Shown here: in pieces, positions 11,944 through 23,039 of the stretch
Position numbering within the stretch: the stretch's first letter is position 1
Layout of the letters: the number at the start of each line of letters is the position of its first letter
NCBI RefSeq assembly: GCF_029931775.1
Contig: NC_079317.1
Coordinates: forward strand, 69,347,895-69,411,894
Reading direction: 5' to 3'
Length of the DNA stretch: 64,000 nt
Source: Euleptes europaea
Lineage: Eukaryota > Chordata > Lepidosauria > Squamata > Sphaerodactylidae
Made by a program: the position numbers and the translations under genes
Notes under the pieces: generated by a model
Database searches by the model: none
Seen by the model: the letters and a program-made list of their open reading frames with translations, nothing else
Told to the model about the DNA's origin: nothing

Positions 11944-12176
11944 GAGCCAGAGTGATGTAGTGGTTAAAGTGTTGAACTAGGATCTGGGAGACCCAGGTTT
12001 GAATTCCCGCTCTGCCATGGAAACTTGCTGGGTGGCCTTGGGCCAGTCACACTCTTTCAAGCCAACCTACCTCACAGGGTTGTTAGGAGGATAAAGTGGA
12101 GGAGAGGAGAATGATGTAAGCCACTTGGAGTCCCCAGTGGGAAGAAAAGTGGGATATAAATAAGTAAATAGATTTC
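11944..12176 (+). mobile_element. tRNA-derived SINE (ACASINE2-like), + strand
   Basis: The head resembles the Pol III A/B box arrangement (AGTGATGTAGTGGTTAAAG, then GGTTTGAATTCCCGC). The middle has ACCTACCTCACAGGGTTGTT and the tail GGATATAAATAAGTAAATA, an L2/CR1-type 3' end. Present at the same place in copy B (34,022-34,254). Confidence 0.8.
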
Positions 12177-12719
12177 TGCCTCAAGAGTTCTCTACGTTTT
12201 CAGGGCCTTGAATTAAGCTGTTTTCCTCCTCTTCTGATCCCCCACCTTAACTGAAGCTTGGCTACTCTTTCAGCATTCCATCCGCTGTGGAACCACTTCC
12301 CGTTTATAACAGTTCCCCCCACCGTTGGTTAATTTAATCATATTTTCCTGTGTATTTGCAGAGTCTTCAGAACATGTAGAGATCCCTGCCTTGGTGTGGT
12401 AACAGAACCAGATTTAGACCCGGGTAGGTTCAAGTCAGTCCCCGGTAACACACACAAAAGGAAGGGGGAAAAAAAGCTTTATTGATGAAATTCAAGAGAA
12501 GTTCTTAAAAGCAGAGCATATAGCTGAGTGGAGTTAGAATGCACTTTAAAAAACAAAAGGCTAACTGCCTTTTTCTTCTTATCCAAATGGCAGCAGTGTT
12601 GATTCTTACAGCTGAAGCATGATGTTCCAGAGCTTGCACAGAGTATCTTCAGGCAACAAGGGTGGTGGGTGGAGGAGAGGGGATAAGAAGGGGAATGTTC
12701 TCTCTACCATGGTCTAAAT

Positions 12720-13234
12720 CAGTGGTTCTCAACCTGGTGCCATATGGCCCCCCGGGGGGGGGGGCAGGATATTCCACAGGTGAAACCTGCGTAAATGGGG
12801 GCCCACGAGGGAAGTGAAGAAAACAGAGAAGTGACTGAGAAAAGAAAACAGAAAAGAAAACAGAGAATTGAAGAAAATAGAAAACAGAGAAGTAGAGTGA
12901 ACAGAGAAGTGACCCTGCTTCCCAGTGGATAAATCGCCATGAGAACTCTGCAGCAATATCGCTTTTGCTTCCTTCTCCCTCCCACTGCTGCACTCCACCG
13001 CTGCGTTTGTATATGAACATTGTTGTTTATTAGCATGTTGTATTCCCTTTTTTGTGGGGTATTTTTTGTAAATTTCAGGTCCCAATAAGAACTGCATGTG
13101 TGCATTTTGTGTGGCTGTTTATGCTTCTTTGTTCCTTGGCTATTTACAAACAAAACATTTAAATAGCTACCTTTCTACCAGTAGGACAGGCGAGCCACAG
13201 GGGGCCACGGTCAGAAAAAGGTTAGGAATCACTG
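12720..13234. mobile_element. hAT-type non-autonomous element, 515 bp
   Basis: Ends are CAGTGGTTCTCAACC and GGTTAGGAATCACTG, flanked by 8-bp duplications GTCTAAAT / GGCTAAAT at 12,712 and 13,235. The inside is rich in GAAGAAAACAGAG repeats and has no transposase frame. The copy-B counterpart is at 34,991-35,541. Confidence 0.8.
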
Positions 13235-13977
13235 GGCTAAATTATATAGACAACTCTGGCCATAACCTCCTGACCTTCCAAACCAATCACAGGACTGACT
13301 TCATGGAATTTTATAGGGTAAGAGTGAGCTCCCCCCCCTCCCGTACCAGATTTGTAGCTGGATTGTGAACTAATTACCGTAACAGGCTCTCGGGATGATC
13401 TTGAGGAGTAACTGTCAGGGTGAGGGGGAGTTGGCTGACACCTGCAAAGCTGTCAGAGTGCCGGAAGATGAGAGTTTAGCTGGAATTTTTCCTCTAACGG
13501 CTTCTCTCTTGCCAACCTTGCCTCTGTGTGGCCTGGGTTGCTGTTTGTTCATCTGCACAGGGGCCAGTTTGATATAGTCGATGGGGCATAGTGGACAAAA
13601 CTTGATCGTGGAAAAAGAAGGTAAAAGGTGGAAGAACTAGACGTTCTCAGTTTCTCTTTCCCCCAGCAGTTTGGACCCCCCCCCCTCCAAACTCACAAGT
13701 ATGTTTATGGGTGAAAAGCTGAAATTTACAGTATATTAAGTACTTGGCTTGATGCTCAATTCACTGTTTGTGCAGTGTTGGGCAGAAATGCCAGGTTACA
13801 AATACTCCGATCCTATACAAAGGTAAGCACACCTTAGTCCTTTGATCTCAGAGAGCTTTAATATGCTTAATTCTGGGCTGCATAACTTGGTATGTTTTGC
13901 TTCTGAGTAAACACAATGCTACATGCTTCAGAGCATAAAATTTCTACCAGTATTTTACCTATGTTCTTGCTTTATAG

Positions 13978-14055
13978 GTTAAGGAAGCGTAACAGAGGAG
14001 AAGATGAAGTATCTTTTGATCACTATTGCCTTTGTAGCTTTGTTCTACCCTTCTG
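13978..14055 (+). CDS. CD59-like gene A, exon 2 (signal peptide)
   Basis: The acceptor TTTATAG precedes 13,978. The ATG is at 14,004 and the exon ends in TCTG|GTAGGT at 14,055/14,056 (phase 1). It encodes MKYLLITIAFVALFYPS, a standard secretory signal peptide with a Lys and then a hydrophobic core. I chose this ATG because it opens the only frame that continues across both downstream phase-1 junctions and because the second copy has the same start. Upstream 5' untranslated sequence in the exon is 26 bases. Human CD59 also places its signal peptide in a separate exon with a phase-1 junction. Confidence 0.85.
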
Positions 14056-14580
14056 GTAGGTATGCTGGTGTTTCAATAAAATAAATAATATCTTGCAAAA
14101 CTACATCAGGATACTGAGAAGAGGCATGGTAGAGGTGCTCCAGACTTGTTCTGGAGTATTTGAGGGCTTGGATAGCAATTGACGCTATCTGGATGTCTCG
14201 ATTCCAATTCAAGAATGAAAGATCTGTGAATGGTCATTCAACTGCAGAGGAGAAAGGCGTTTTGTGTAGTAGGTTTTCTCTTGCATTGGATCATCAGGAG
14301 TTTTGTTCTATGGAAAATACTTAGGGGAGAAAAATGACACTGTAACCTCCTCTATCTAGATCAAGTGATATGGTATCAGGAGCTCTGTGATATCAGGAGC
14401 TCTGCCTCTTCAGTGTAACAAATCACACTTGGAGGCAGTGCTGTAGAGCAATTATTACTCCTAGGATCAGGATTCTTTATTTCTGCCCTACCAGGATGCG
14501 TGTTGAAAGCAGTTTGACAGTTGTTTTATTTCAGGAATGCAGTGAGCCTACATTTCACTATCCTCTTTTCTCTTATTTAG

Positions 14581-14682
14581 AAAGTGCCATAACATGTTAT
14601 GACTGTAGTCATACTTCCAGTCCATGCAAAATTGCGGAGACTTGTTCAGCAGAGTTTGATTCTTGCGTCTGGGTCAAATCGG
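14581..14682 (+). CDS. CD59-like gene A, exon 3 (first half of three-finger domain)
   Basis: Acceptor TTATTTAG precedes 14,581 and donor TCGG|GTATGA follows 14,682; both junctions are phase 1. The exon encodes residues 18-51 of the precursor, including SAITCYDC at 19-26. Cysteines fall at 23, 26, 33, 39 and 46, with spacing C-x2-C-x6-C-x5-C-x6-C, exactly that of human CD59. The exon contributes finger 1 and the start of finger 2. Compared with copy B, nine codons differ and every one changes the amino acid (for example Trp48 against Phe). The fit to CD59 is better than to other Ly6 proteins because of the conserved spacing and the exon-4 CWK motif. Confidence 0.88.
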
Positions 14683-14849
14683 GTATGACCACTTCTTTAC
14701 ATTACACATCGTTATTTTTAGATATGTGCAAGTAAAATACTTACATGATTGTCTTGTAATTTATATGTTGGCTTTATGCACCTGTGTTCTTGTCATGTAT
14801 GTTGCTTAGTATTGCCACTGAAGTGAGATTATTCTCTGTGTAGCCGGGT

Positions 14850-14935
14850 GGATTTGATTTAAATCAAATTAATTTAAATCACTAGTCATTCAATAAGATT
14901 TGAATTAAATCATGTTTTTTATAGAAAGACTAATT
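14850..14935. mobile_element. Short palindromic element (TTTGATTTAAATCA type)
   Basis: Built of repeated GATTTAAATC palindromes in intron 3. The copy-B version at 37,143-37,205 is about 20 bases shorter. This is likely the end of a MITE family common in reptiles; the family is not assigned. Confidence 0.4.
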
Positions 14936-15049
14936 CTTACTGGTATAATCTTAATATTTTCAACCAGATGAAGGTTTCATTTTTTTAATAATAAATTTTC
15001 AGAGTAGTTTCTACAGTTATATCAAAAATTTCTGATCAGGTTATACTAC

Positions 15050-16720
15050 TAGAAATTATGAGGAACTTCCTTGAAATATTCCCAAACTGGGTCTCTTTTA
15101 TGGCCTGCTGCCATTATAGGTTTTTTCTTTCGGGGAGACAATATTGTGATAAACCTCAGGCTATACACACAAATGTAATGGAATTTCAAAGGGGCTATAT
15201 CTCCCAGCAGTCTTGGCCATGGAGAGGCTGGCCTTCCTTTTTCCAGAGGGGAGGAAGGAGGAGGAGAGATACAGTTGGTGGGCCTAGGCTGGAGCAGGCT
15301 GGCTGGAAGAACAGGCTGAGGAGGAGAAACAGGCTGGTGGAAAGCTGGAAAAGAGGACCCAAGGTCTGGAGTAGTGAACTTCAGGGATTCCTGCTGCAGG
15401 ACTGAAGTTCTAGGTAGAGACTTTATCTCGCTCCTACAGTGCCCCTCCCCCTTATGGGAATCCTCATGGTGGGATGCTGGGGGACACTGTATAGTCATTG
15501 AGTCAACACTAACCCATCCCTTGTAGGGAAGTGTGTTACAGCTGTGCTTGCACTGTCTGCTGAGACCGCCTCATGGGCATCTTGTCCTGCAAGGCACAAC
15601 TAGCAGCATAAGTGTTTGGTCAGCCATAGCAATGGTTGGGTGCTGGCCGACTCAGAAATGTGACTTTGATCCTGTTTATGGGGGTTACAGTGGCTTAACA
15701 TTGTGCATATTTCCAAATGTCATCCTTCTCCCTGTCAGTGCTGTGTCTTGTGTACGGGAAACATTGCTAAGAACAGCAGAGGGAAGAGGAAGAATTGTTG
15801 AGCCCAGTATACATGCGGACTGTGTAGACGTTTGTATTAGTTCATACTTGAGGCAGGAAATTCCCCACCCTTGTTTTCCAGTATGGGCAGCATTGATCCC
15901 CATTTGGAGCGTAGCATCCAGTTAATTGTTTGTTACAAGAGGTGGAATAGGTATATGCGTTCTGAGCAGAATAGTGTTAGCAGTGTGGTGCAACCCTGTT
16001 TGTTCTTTTTGTTTATATTTATGCACAGTGCTTCCTTTTTGTGTAAACACTCATTTTTTTCTAAAGTTCTCATCACCAAAGTATCACCACCACCCCCTCC
16101 CCAGTGTGCCCCATCATCTGAGATATGGGTGTCCTGACTAGGATTTATGTAGTACTTAGGAGAGTTGAGACTAGTCTCCTAAACTGTGCTGTGACATTAA
16201 AACAGATGTACGGGGACAATTGTTAATTCAGTCCCAGTGAGGTCAGTAGGAGCCTTTAGACTCATCCTAGGGTTTTCACCAGTGTAAGCTGGCAGGATGT
16301 TCAAAAGTTGTGAAGGGGTTTAGAATGCTGACAGTGCCCTGTACATCCCTTAGCCTGCCCTGGGTGCTGCGATATCTCTCCTCTATATCAGCATCTGGTG
16401 CCACTTGACATTGGTGTGGTGCCAATACACCTCCATTTATAACCAGCATAAGGCTTAGTTTGTATCCTAAAAACTGCATTGTGAATAATGCTTAAAACAA
16501 ACCCATTTAGATTAGATAAAAAGAGGACTCCAGTTGTCCTGTATTCTGCAGTCAGGGCAGTTTGGTCTCCTCAAGTGGTACCAGACCTTTGGTTCTGGTG
16601 TTGGCCAGGCTTGTGGGGGTGGGGCTGGAACTAGAAGCACTAGGCTTCTGCCTTGTGGATTGGTTGATCCAGCAAACCTCCCCTCTCAGCCCAGTAGGCT
16701 GAGAGGGAAGCGGCTACTCC
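15050..16720. other. Intron 3, unassigned sequence
   Basis: Conserved between the two duplicons (37,330-39,000) at a few percent divergence. It includes a purine-rich stretch (15,240-15,370) and a C-rich stretch near 16,085. Open frames on both strands are not supported by a family or by codon-level conservation and are most likely chance or old repeat. Confidence 0.4.
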
Positions 16721-16727
16721 CTGCGCC

Positions 16728-17031
16728 AAAATGTGGTGATGGCTGCCAACTTGGAAGGCTTTAAGAGGGGAGTGGACATGTTCATGGAAGAAAGGGGTAT
16801 TCATGGCTATTAGTTAAAATGGATACTAGTCATGATGCACACCTATTATCTCCAGGATCAGAGGAGCATGTCTATTATCTTGGGTGCTGTTGAACACAGG
16901 CATGATGGTGCTGCAGTCGTCTTGTTTGGGGGCTTCCTAAAGGCACCTGGTTGGCCACTGTGTGAACAGACTGCTGATCTTGATGGGTCTTGGTCTGATC
17001 CAGCAGGGCTTTTCTTATGTTCTTATGTTCA
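16728..17031 (+). mobile_element. CR1 LINE 3' end, + strand
   Basis: A dispersed sequence (GGCTTTAAGAGGGGAGTGG, then GGCCACTGTGTGAACAGAC and TGGTCTGATCCAGCAGGGC) ends in two TTCTTATG units, the type of short terminal repeat that closes CR1 elements. The same family lies reversed in the LINE array at 27,197-27,560 and in copy B at 39,017-39,318. Confidence 0.75.
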
Positions 17032-17290
17032 GCTCCACCTGCTCTGGAAGCAGCACCTGGGACTCATTTTGTCCTGGTGGAATGCTCTCCCAAATAACAT
17101 CAGGGCCCTGTGGGACTTCAAAGAGTTCCACGTGGCCTGAAAGACAGCTATTCCACCAGGCCTATGGGTGAGGGCGGCCACAGGTTGTCATCTTTTGCTG
17201 GCCTCCCTACCTCCCCGCCCTGTTTTATTATACAGAACTGATCTGAATTTTTTCAACAACAGGTTTACTGATGTTATCCCATTGATATGT
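17032..17290 (+). mobile_element. L2/CR1-type LINE ORF2 C-terminus, + strand
   Basis: It encodes LSWWNALPNNIRALWDFKEF, then a piece ending FHQAYG. This is the W.N.LP..IR....L..F....K..LF..AY pattern at the end of L2-type ORF2. Its 3' untranslated end probably resumes at 17,615-17,765 after an A+T-rich insertion. Confidence 0.7.
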
Positions 17291-17614
17291 AAAATTTATT
17301 GTAAATAAATAAATATTTTATTTGTAGACAGCCAAAGACGTTTACAAGGCATATTCGACTATAAAACGAGAAGATTATACAATAAAGATAAAATGCAAAA
17401 TGCCATATAAATTATGATACAATACAATATAATTAAAGTATATCCTAGCTGGCCATCAGTTCTGGCTAGTTACATTCTTTGGCACCAGTTTGGCTCTTAT
17501 CTTTCTAGCTGCTAGAGCGAGACGTGACAGCCTTTAAGTAATAAATGAGTTGGTATCTGACAATAAAAATACTAATCTATTAAAGTCAAGAAATGAGTTT
17601 AACCCATTTAATTT
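17291..17614. other. A+T-rich insertion inside the L2 element, unassigned
   Basis: Very A+T-rich sequence with AATAAATAAATA and AATACAATACAATATAA motifs, present in both duplicons. It may be the tail of another LINE in reverse orientation. I see no coding capacity. Confidence 0.35.
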
Positions 17615-17768
17615 CCCCCCCATAAAATTTATTGTTGTTATTTTAATGTTTTCATTATGAGATTGACTGTTTTTATCTTTTATGGTAATGTACTTGTTAT
17701 AACCTGCCCTCAGCCTGGCCTTGGTTGGCAATTGAGGGCGGGTTAAAAATTTGAAAAATAAATCCTGC
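17615..17768 (+). mobile_element. L2-type LINE 3' terminus, + strand
   Basis: It contains ACCTGCCCTCAGCCTGG, then TGAGGGCGGGTTAAAAATTTGAAAAATAAA, the (C/G)CGGGCTAAAAAT...AATAAATAAA end found on many reptile L2 copies. In copy B the terminal AATAAATAAATAAATAA is longer. Confidence 0.7.
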
Positions 17769-17769
17769 A

Positions 17770-18135
17770 AAGGATTGCGTCCACAGGGAGCCTCCTCTGA
17801 CCAAGGAGGTAGAACACCGGCAGCAAGCCTGGCGCTGTGTCTCTGCTGGGTTATTTAGCCACAAGCCTGCTGCCTGTGCGGTTCCTGCTGGGTGGATACA
17901 GATCCAGATGGGCTTGTGGGCAGGACCTGGGGGGATAGAGGGAAATTCTGGTTGCGGAGCTCCCACCGCAGGCTCCTCAGGTGCAAGTTCCAGAACAGTT
18001 GGGCCAGGATATCAACCCTGCGGGGGCCTCCTGGAGTTCCCTGCTCTCCCCCGGGCCATGTTTCTGGCTCCCCAGGGTCCTCCTCTGAGGCTTCTGAGTG
18101 AGCGTTCAGAGCCAGCTCAGTGGGGGTCACGACAC
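17770..18135. repeat. GC-rich block before exon 4, unassigned
   Basis: A GC-rich segment conserved at 40,087-40,460. A minus-strand frame of 91 codons (TELALNAHSEASEEDPGEPE) is open in both copies and has an acidic, Pro-rich, gag- or ORF1-like flavour. I cannot match it to a named family. It may be a captured piece of an old retroelement. Confidence 0.3.
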
Positions 18136-18235
18136 CGTAGTTGATCAGCTCTCTTTTTAATTAAGTAAAAACTGCCATGACTTTGCCTAATATTTTTTGT
18201 TTCTTGTTCTCTCTCTCTCTCTCTCTCACTTTAAG

Positions 18236-18366
18236 ATGAACATGAAGAGTCCTATAGCTGCTGGAAATCTTCCCAATGTGAATTCAAAGATATCGAGGAA
18301 CACTTTAATACTGGTTCCTTTTCGTATAAGTGCTGTCATTCAGACTTGTGTAATAGCGGTCCATAG
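18236..18366 (+). CDS. CD59-like gene A, exon 4; product lacks a GPI signal
   Basis: A (CT)n tract and ACTTTAAG acceptor precede 18,236. The exon completes a 94-aa precursor with Cys60, 66, 84, 85 and 90; CWKSSQC and KCCHSDLCN match human CWKFEHC and YCCKKDLCNF. Trp61 aligns with human Trp40, which is important for binding C8/C9. TAG at 18,364-18,366 stops the chain at CNSGP, four residues after the last cysteine. Copy B continues for 22 more codons into a hydrophobic GPI signal. Relative to B, A lacks 7 bases just after CCAT, which makes the stop. All splice sites and cysteines are intact, so a secreted, soluble three-finger protein is plausible; a decaying gene is the alternative. The expected role is control of complement membrane-attack complex, inferred from family only. 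Confidence 0.85.
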
Positions 18367-18632
18367 CAGGCAGTATGATCATCATCCTCAGCATAGCATC
18401 TTTTCTGACCACATTGTTTATAATCTGAACAGAAAAAGTGACAGTTGTCTTGCTAATATAGAAAACAGCTTGAAACAATCTGAATTTGAGAGAGTAGTGG
18501 AAGAAAATTAGAGTGCTAAAATTGATGTGTTTGTTTTCCTTGCCATTATGTATTCAAATTTGCAAAGCCATTAGTTGCAAGACTTCGTAAACAGATGTGA
18601 TAATAATAAAAAACATAACCTGCTTATTTGGA
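18367..18632 (+). other. 3' untranslated region and poly(A) signal of CD59-like gene A
   Basis: After the stop the sequence stays about 99% like the copy-B 3' region by eye. It still contains the old hydrophobic-tail coding sequence out of use. A poly(A) signal AATAAA lies at 18,605-18,610 with cleavage expected some 20 bases later. The cleavage site is inferred. Confidence 0.55.
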
Positions 18633-19711
18633 AAGCTCCTGAATTTGTAGGATTCTCAATTTCAGTCTCAAGCTTACCTATTTAAAATAGTTCATTACCA
18701 TCAAATGGCTGCTGTACAGTGCCCACCCACATCCTGATTGGCAGCTACTGCCCTGGTGGAAAACCTTTCCTGGTACCTTGGGTTGAAAATGCTTGCTTCT
18801 CCACCTTGCAATGCTACGTAGAAGCCTTGTCTTGTTCTGGTAAGAGGTCTGAAGGGGGCTCCTTGGGCAGTTTTCCTAATCTCTGCTAAACCAGAAAAGG
18901 TATCCTGTGATTCACTGGACGACAAAGAGAGTTACACCAGTCCCATTGATAGTTATTTTTGTGTGTGATGTCTCCATATCTTATTGGGACACACTGGTGG
19001 TTTCCATACAGCTACAGGCTGGTGTGGTTTCCCCACTGCTGCTGTGGCTGCTGATACAGAATGTCAGCAGCGGGGCTTCCTTACAGCTGGTTTCCCTGTC
19101 CTAGTCCTCAACCAGTGGCCATTGCCCAATCCCCAGGGCCACCAGGGCTCTTTCATTACAAAAAAATACTGGCAAATAAATATCATTATATTAATGTAAC
19201 ATTATAAGACTATATGTAACAGGTTCACTGAGTTCCCAGTTTTCTTTTTTTAAAAACAGTAAGTCTCCAGCCCTTCTCATTGTGGAGTTATGCTTTTTTT
19301 CCTTATATACTTCAAAAAATGAAAGCTGGGAATTCAGAGAAGCTCTTACACGTAGTGTTATAATGTTATATCATTATAACAATATGCAATTGTTGATTTT
19401 TTTAAAAAAAAGACAAAGTCTCCCAGTAGTGGGGAGAGGAAATGTCTGCTGAAAGAACTGAGGCAGGGCAAACAGCAGCTAGGTGGGCAGGAAAATTCAA
19501 GGAAAATCCACACACACAGCAGCCACCCATGCTTTACTGCAATCTTTCCCAAAACTTTGCAGCAAAACAAATTTGAGAAGGATTGAAAAAAAAGCTGGGG
19601 AAAACCTGGGAGGTGCACAAATGCACCACAGTACTGTGGGGAAGCAGGAAAAAATCCTCACTTCTCAATGGCATTGAACCCAAGTGTTGGCCAAAATGCC
19701 CGGTTATGAAT

Positions 19712-20782
19712 TGTTATATGGGTGAATTAGCAAATCAATAACCGGCAATGGGCATAATTTAAGCAGGGATGCAACCTTTGTATACCGGAGTCCATACCAT
19801 AACCAGTAAATGAGGCAAAAGCAATGGAATTAGGTTTAAAGGGATTTTACTCAGATTATATTTTCACACACACATACAAAACTACACATATGCATCACAC
19901 AACATACAGAGTCTACGAATCAAAGAGAGGAATATACAGACGTCTGCCCCATGTGGCAGGCGCTTTAATGACTGGGAAATACTGCACCTGTCCTGAAGCG
20001 GCGTTGTCCTGGGTTCCGTGTGGCTAAAGGAGGGAGGAGGTGTATGGATTCCCGTGGCTTAACCAGCGGGGCTGGGAAGCTGGGTGGTCTGACATTGCTG
20101 CCAAGACCAACAGAGTGACAGCAAGTAAGGAGGAGAAGACCTGAGGTACCTTATGGAAGGTGGGCCCCCCAGATAAACTGTTTCTGGGAGGGGGGTGATT
20201 GGATTACCCCGTGGTTCCCGGACTAAAACAAAAGGTGACAAAAGGATTAATGACTGGCTACCGGGGTTGGGAAAGGGGTCAATTTGGCAAACTATGCTAT
20301 TTGCAGTGAATTGCACAATTCCAGGAGAAGGCAAGAGTCTCTTTTAGATGGGATTACTGCTCATACACAAAGAGGCACATCGCGATGTCCGGAGGCACGT
20401 TGCATCACATAGCCGGAGGAACTTTGTTTCATTGTTGTCTTAATGTCTTTCGATGGATCGTTAACCATTCTGATGAGGCAAGAGGAGGGGGGTTTGTTGA
20501 TGGTGCGTGCGTACTGACAGCTCCCTGCGAGGTGGCTTCCACTGGAACGGGGATGCACAGGCAAACGGAGTCCTTTTGGTTCGCTGGAGGGGTTGACCTG
20601 GCCTCGGTTCCTTGGCTGCCGGCTTCGCTGGATGAAAGGAGCCTTCGTGTCAGTTTCACTTGCAGGTGCGAGAGCCTTCCCCATAGCATTTGGGACTCGG
20701 CGTGCATCTGGAGCAGTGAAGGCAAGTGTCTGTTTGGGATTGCCATGACCAGTCCGGGAGATGGGCAATCCATTTCGTAACA
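19712..20782 (-). mobile_element. Endogenous retrovirus LTR (fossil), copy A
   Basis: A 1,071-bp block begins TGTTATATGG and ends TTTCGTAACA, so it has the TGTTA...TAACA terminal inverted repeat of an LTR. On the minus strand it is preceded by a polypurine tract (AACAAGGGGGGGAT, right of 20,782). That sets its orientation and suggests remnant internal sequence to the right. The counterpart in duplicon B is 42,167-43,248, so the insertion predates the duplication. Broken and non-coding. Confidence 0.5.
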
Positions 20783-20908
20783 ATCCCCCCCTTGTTGGCT
20801 TCAAGACATCAGTCAAGATGCCAACACCACGTTGCTTGCTTCTGTGGATCTTGCTTGAAGACTCAGGACCCAGTTTTGTGCAACTCAAGACAGTTGGGAA
20901 CTACATTA

Positions 20909-21202
20909 AATAAAGGTAAAGGTCCCCTGTGCAAGAACCGGGTCATTCCTGACCCATGGGGTGATGTCACATCCCGACATTTTCAAGGCAGACTTTGTTT
21001 TGCGGGGTGGTTTGCCAGTGCCTTCCCCAGTCATCTTCCCTTTACCCCCAGCAAGCTGGGTACTCATTTCACCGACCTCGGAAGGATGGAAGGCTGAGTC
21101 AACCTTGAGCCGGCTACCTGAAACCAACTTCCGTTGGGATCGAACTCAGGTCGTGAGCAGAGCTTTTGACTGCAGTACTGCAGCTTAACACTCTGCGCCA
21201 CG
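20909..21202 (-). mobile_element. tRNA-derived SINE, present only in copy A
   Basis: On the minus strand the head has Pol III boxes (GGATCGAACTCAGG on + is the complement of a B box), and the tail reads GGTAAAGGTCCCCTG on +. Perfect 13-bp target duplications GGGAACTACATTA lie at 20,896-20,908 and 21,203-21,215. The empty site is seen in duplicon B near 43,357-43,375. It therefore inserted after the duplication. Confidence 0.9.
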
Positions 21203-21436
21203 GGGAACTACATTACTATGCTAAAAAAAACATGCCAGATTAAAAAGGGACGGCCCACGCAACTCAGTACATCCTTAAGGGGTATATGTACTCTTAAATT
21301 TGCAAGCAGATTTCAAGACAGCTACATTGAATTGCTCAGTGCAGCAGGCACAATTCTACAAATAAGCATCAAATAAAACAAAATGTCAAATGCTAAACTT
21401 GATTTACATTTCTAAACTATGAGACTAAAATCAGTC

Positions 21437-21460
21437 ACACACACACACACACACACACAG
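21437..21460. repeat. (CA)n microsatellite
   Basis: About twelve CA units; also present at 43,600-43,619 in duplicon B with a slightly different length. Confidence 0.85.
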
Positions 21461-22384
21461 GCACTTAATGATCAAATATGTAAGGCATAAATAGTTCACA
21501 AAGAAAAAAACCTTGGGCAAGATTGCCTGTTGGAGAAAAAAATACTTTGTATACCTTAAAAGTTGAAGCATTAGGGAAAAAAACCCTAGACAACCCACTG
21601 GCATTCCGCTAAGATGCCTTAAGAAAAGGAAAACCATTACCCCCCGTTCAGTCCATGGCTGTTAAAAAACTCAGCATAAGGGTAAAGGTACAAAAAGCTT
21701 TGTTGTTCTTTGACTGGAGTTGGTTTCTTCCATGTCAAGCGAGTTTGCTCGGGCTGTGCTTTTGTACTTTCGCTCTTCCTGCTTCCCTTGCCTCCATCAG
21801 AGTTTGACATGGGAAGGTCAATCCGAGGGGGTGGGAGCTTATTTTACATATGTTGGCAAAGCATGATGGTTATAATACAATGGCGCAGAGGAATAAAATT
21901 CCTTTGGTTAAAACCTTTTTCTTTTCTGGCGCTTATAAGGTCAATCTCTTTTGATTATAAAACACACACCAAAAAAAATTGGAGGAAATTGTTTGTGGTT
22001 TGCTTTGAGTTAATAAATAAACCTTAAAGAACACCTAAATAGTGTGTGGCTCTAGTTACTTAAAACTAGGGTCATATGCTTGATTGGTTACTTCCTCCAG
22101 TGGTTTTAAACTGGGGCGCGATTAAATCTCAGTGGTTGTGACACAATAATGCTTATATATATTTATCACTAACATGAACATGGATTCTAGGTATAAACGA
22201 TACACAGTGACTCAATGGGCAGTCCCTTTCAGTCTTTATTACATCAGGAAAACATATGGGGGATCACACCCCCCCTCCTCAGAGGGATGACTGAGGCGGC
22301 AGCAGTTGGATCAGTTGTCAAATGTCTTCTTTGGAGCATCCAGGTTTGACTGGAGAGGTTGGCAAAAGGGGAGCCCTGGATATA

Positions 22385-22726
22385 CCGTATTCTTCGCTCC
22401 ATAAGACACACTTTTTTCCTCCTCAAAAGTGAGGGGAAATGTCTGTGCGGCCCCGCCCGCCTCCCAGCTGGCCGTCGGGGTGGGGAACGCCGGCTCGCGC
22501 CGTCCTGACGCGCATGCGCGGCTCTGTGCGGCCCCACTTGCCACCCAGCTGGCCATCGGGGCGGGGAACGCGGGCTCACGCCATCCCAACGCGGACGCGC
22601 CCAGCCGGCATTCACTCCATAAGACAAGTTTTTAGAGGAGGAAAACAAGATTTTTTTCCTGTTTTCCTCCTCTAAAAACTAGGTGGGCCTTATGGTCAGG
22701 TGCGACCTATGGAGCAAAAAATATGG
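22385..22726. mobile_element. TA-flanked Tc1/mariner-like MITE, present only in copy A
   Basis: Inverted ends CCGTATTCTTCGCTCCATAA and its near complement (TTTTTTGCTCCATA type) at the right lie between TA dinucleotides at 22,383 and 22,727. Duplicon B has the empty site (GGATATAAATG near 44,630). The interior holds two tandem GC-rich units of about 88 bp (CTGTGCGGCCCC... at about 22,443 and 22,531). No transposase. Confidence 0.85.
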
Positions 22727-23039
22727 TAAATGTCAGCGCAGAGTCCCACTCTGCCTTCCGTGATTGATTGGCATGAAAGGGGAGGGAAGCCTGTGTGCAT
22801 ATATTGAATTAATAGAAGCAAGCAATGGCAATGGCTATGCAGTGCATGCTGGGTGGCTTTATTAATAAACATACAATAACAGTATCAAAAACCTTTAGAC
22901 AGTGAAAGGGATGAGGTGACAAACTTTGTAAAGACTAAAACATGCAAGATCAACAGTAAAACACAAAATAGTCAAGCACTCGAGAAAAGGGAAATAAACT
23001 AAACCCATAATATTCGGTTTAGTGAGGGTTGCTTCTTTC

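Larger units (their letters stand above)
11321..12350. repeat. Tract nearly identical to 33,399-34,428 (probable gene conversion)
   Basis: By eye the two tracts differ at one base (11,975) and have no length difference over 1,030 bp. Sequence on either side differs by about 3-5% with indels. The tract lies wholly in intron 1 and contains a MITE and a SINE shared by both copies. Confidence 0.65.

Noticed and set aside
15058-15498. Overlapping frames of 115-149 codons on both strands, conserved in copy B
   Set aside because: Open on both strands through purine-rich DNA. Conservation follows from the recent duplication, not from coding constraint.
14004-18366. Copy A as a plain pseudogene
   Set aside because: Splice sites, signal peptide and all ten cysteines are intact and changes are replacement-biased; only the anchor signal is lost. 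Not excluded without expression data.
20361-20888. 175-codon minus-strand frame, partly open in both duplicons
   Set aside because: Lies inside the LTR block, and changes between copies do not favour silent sites. No domain is recognised.
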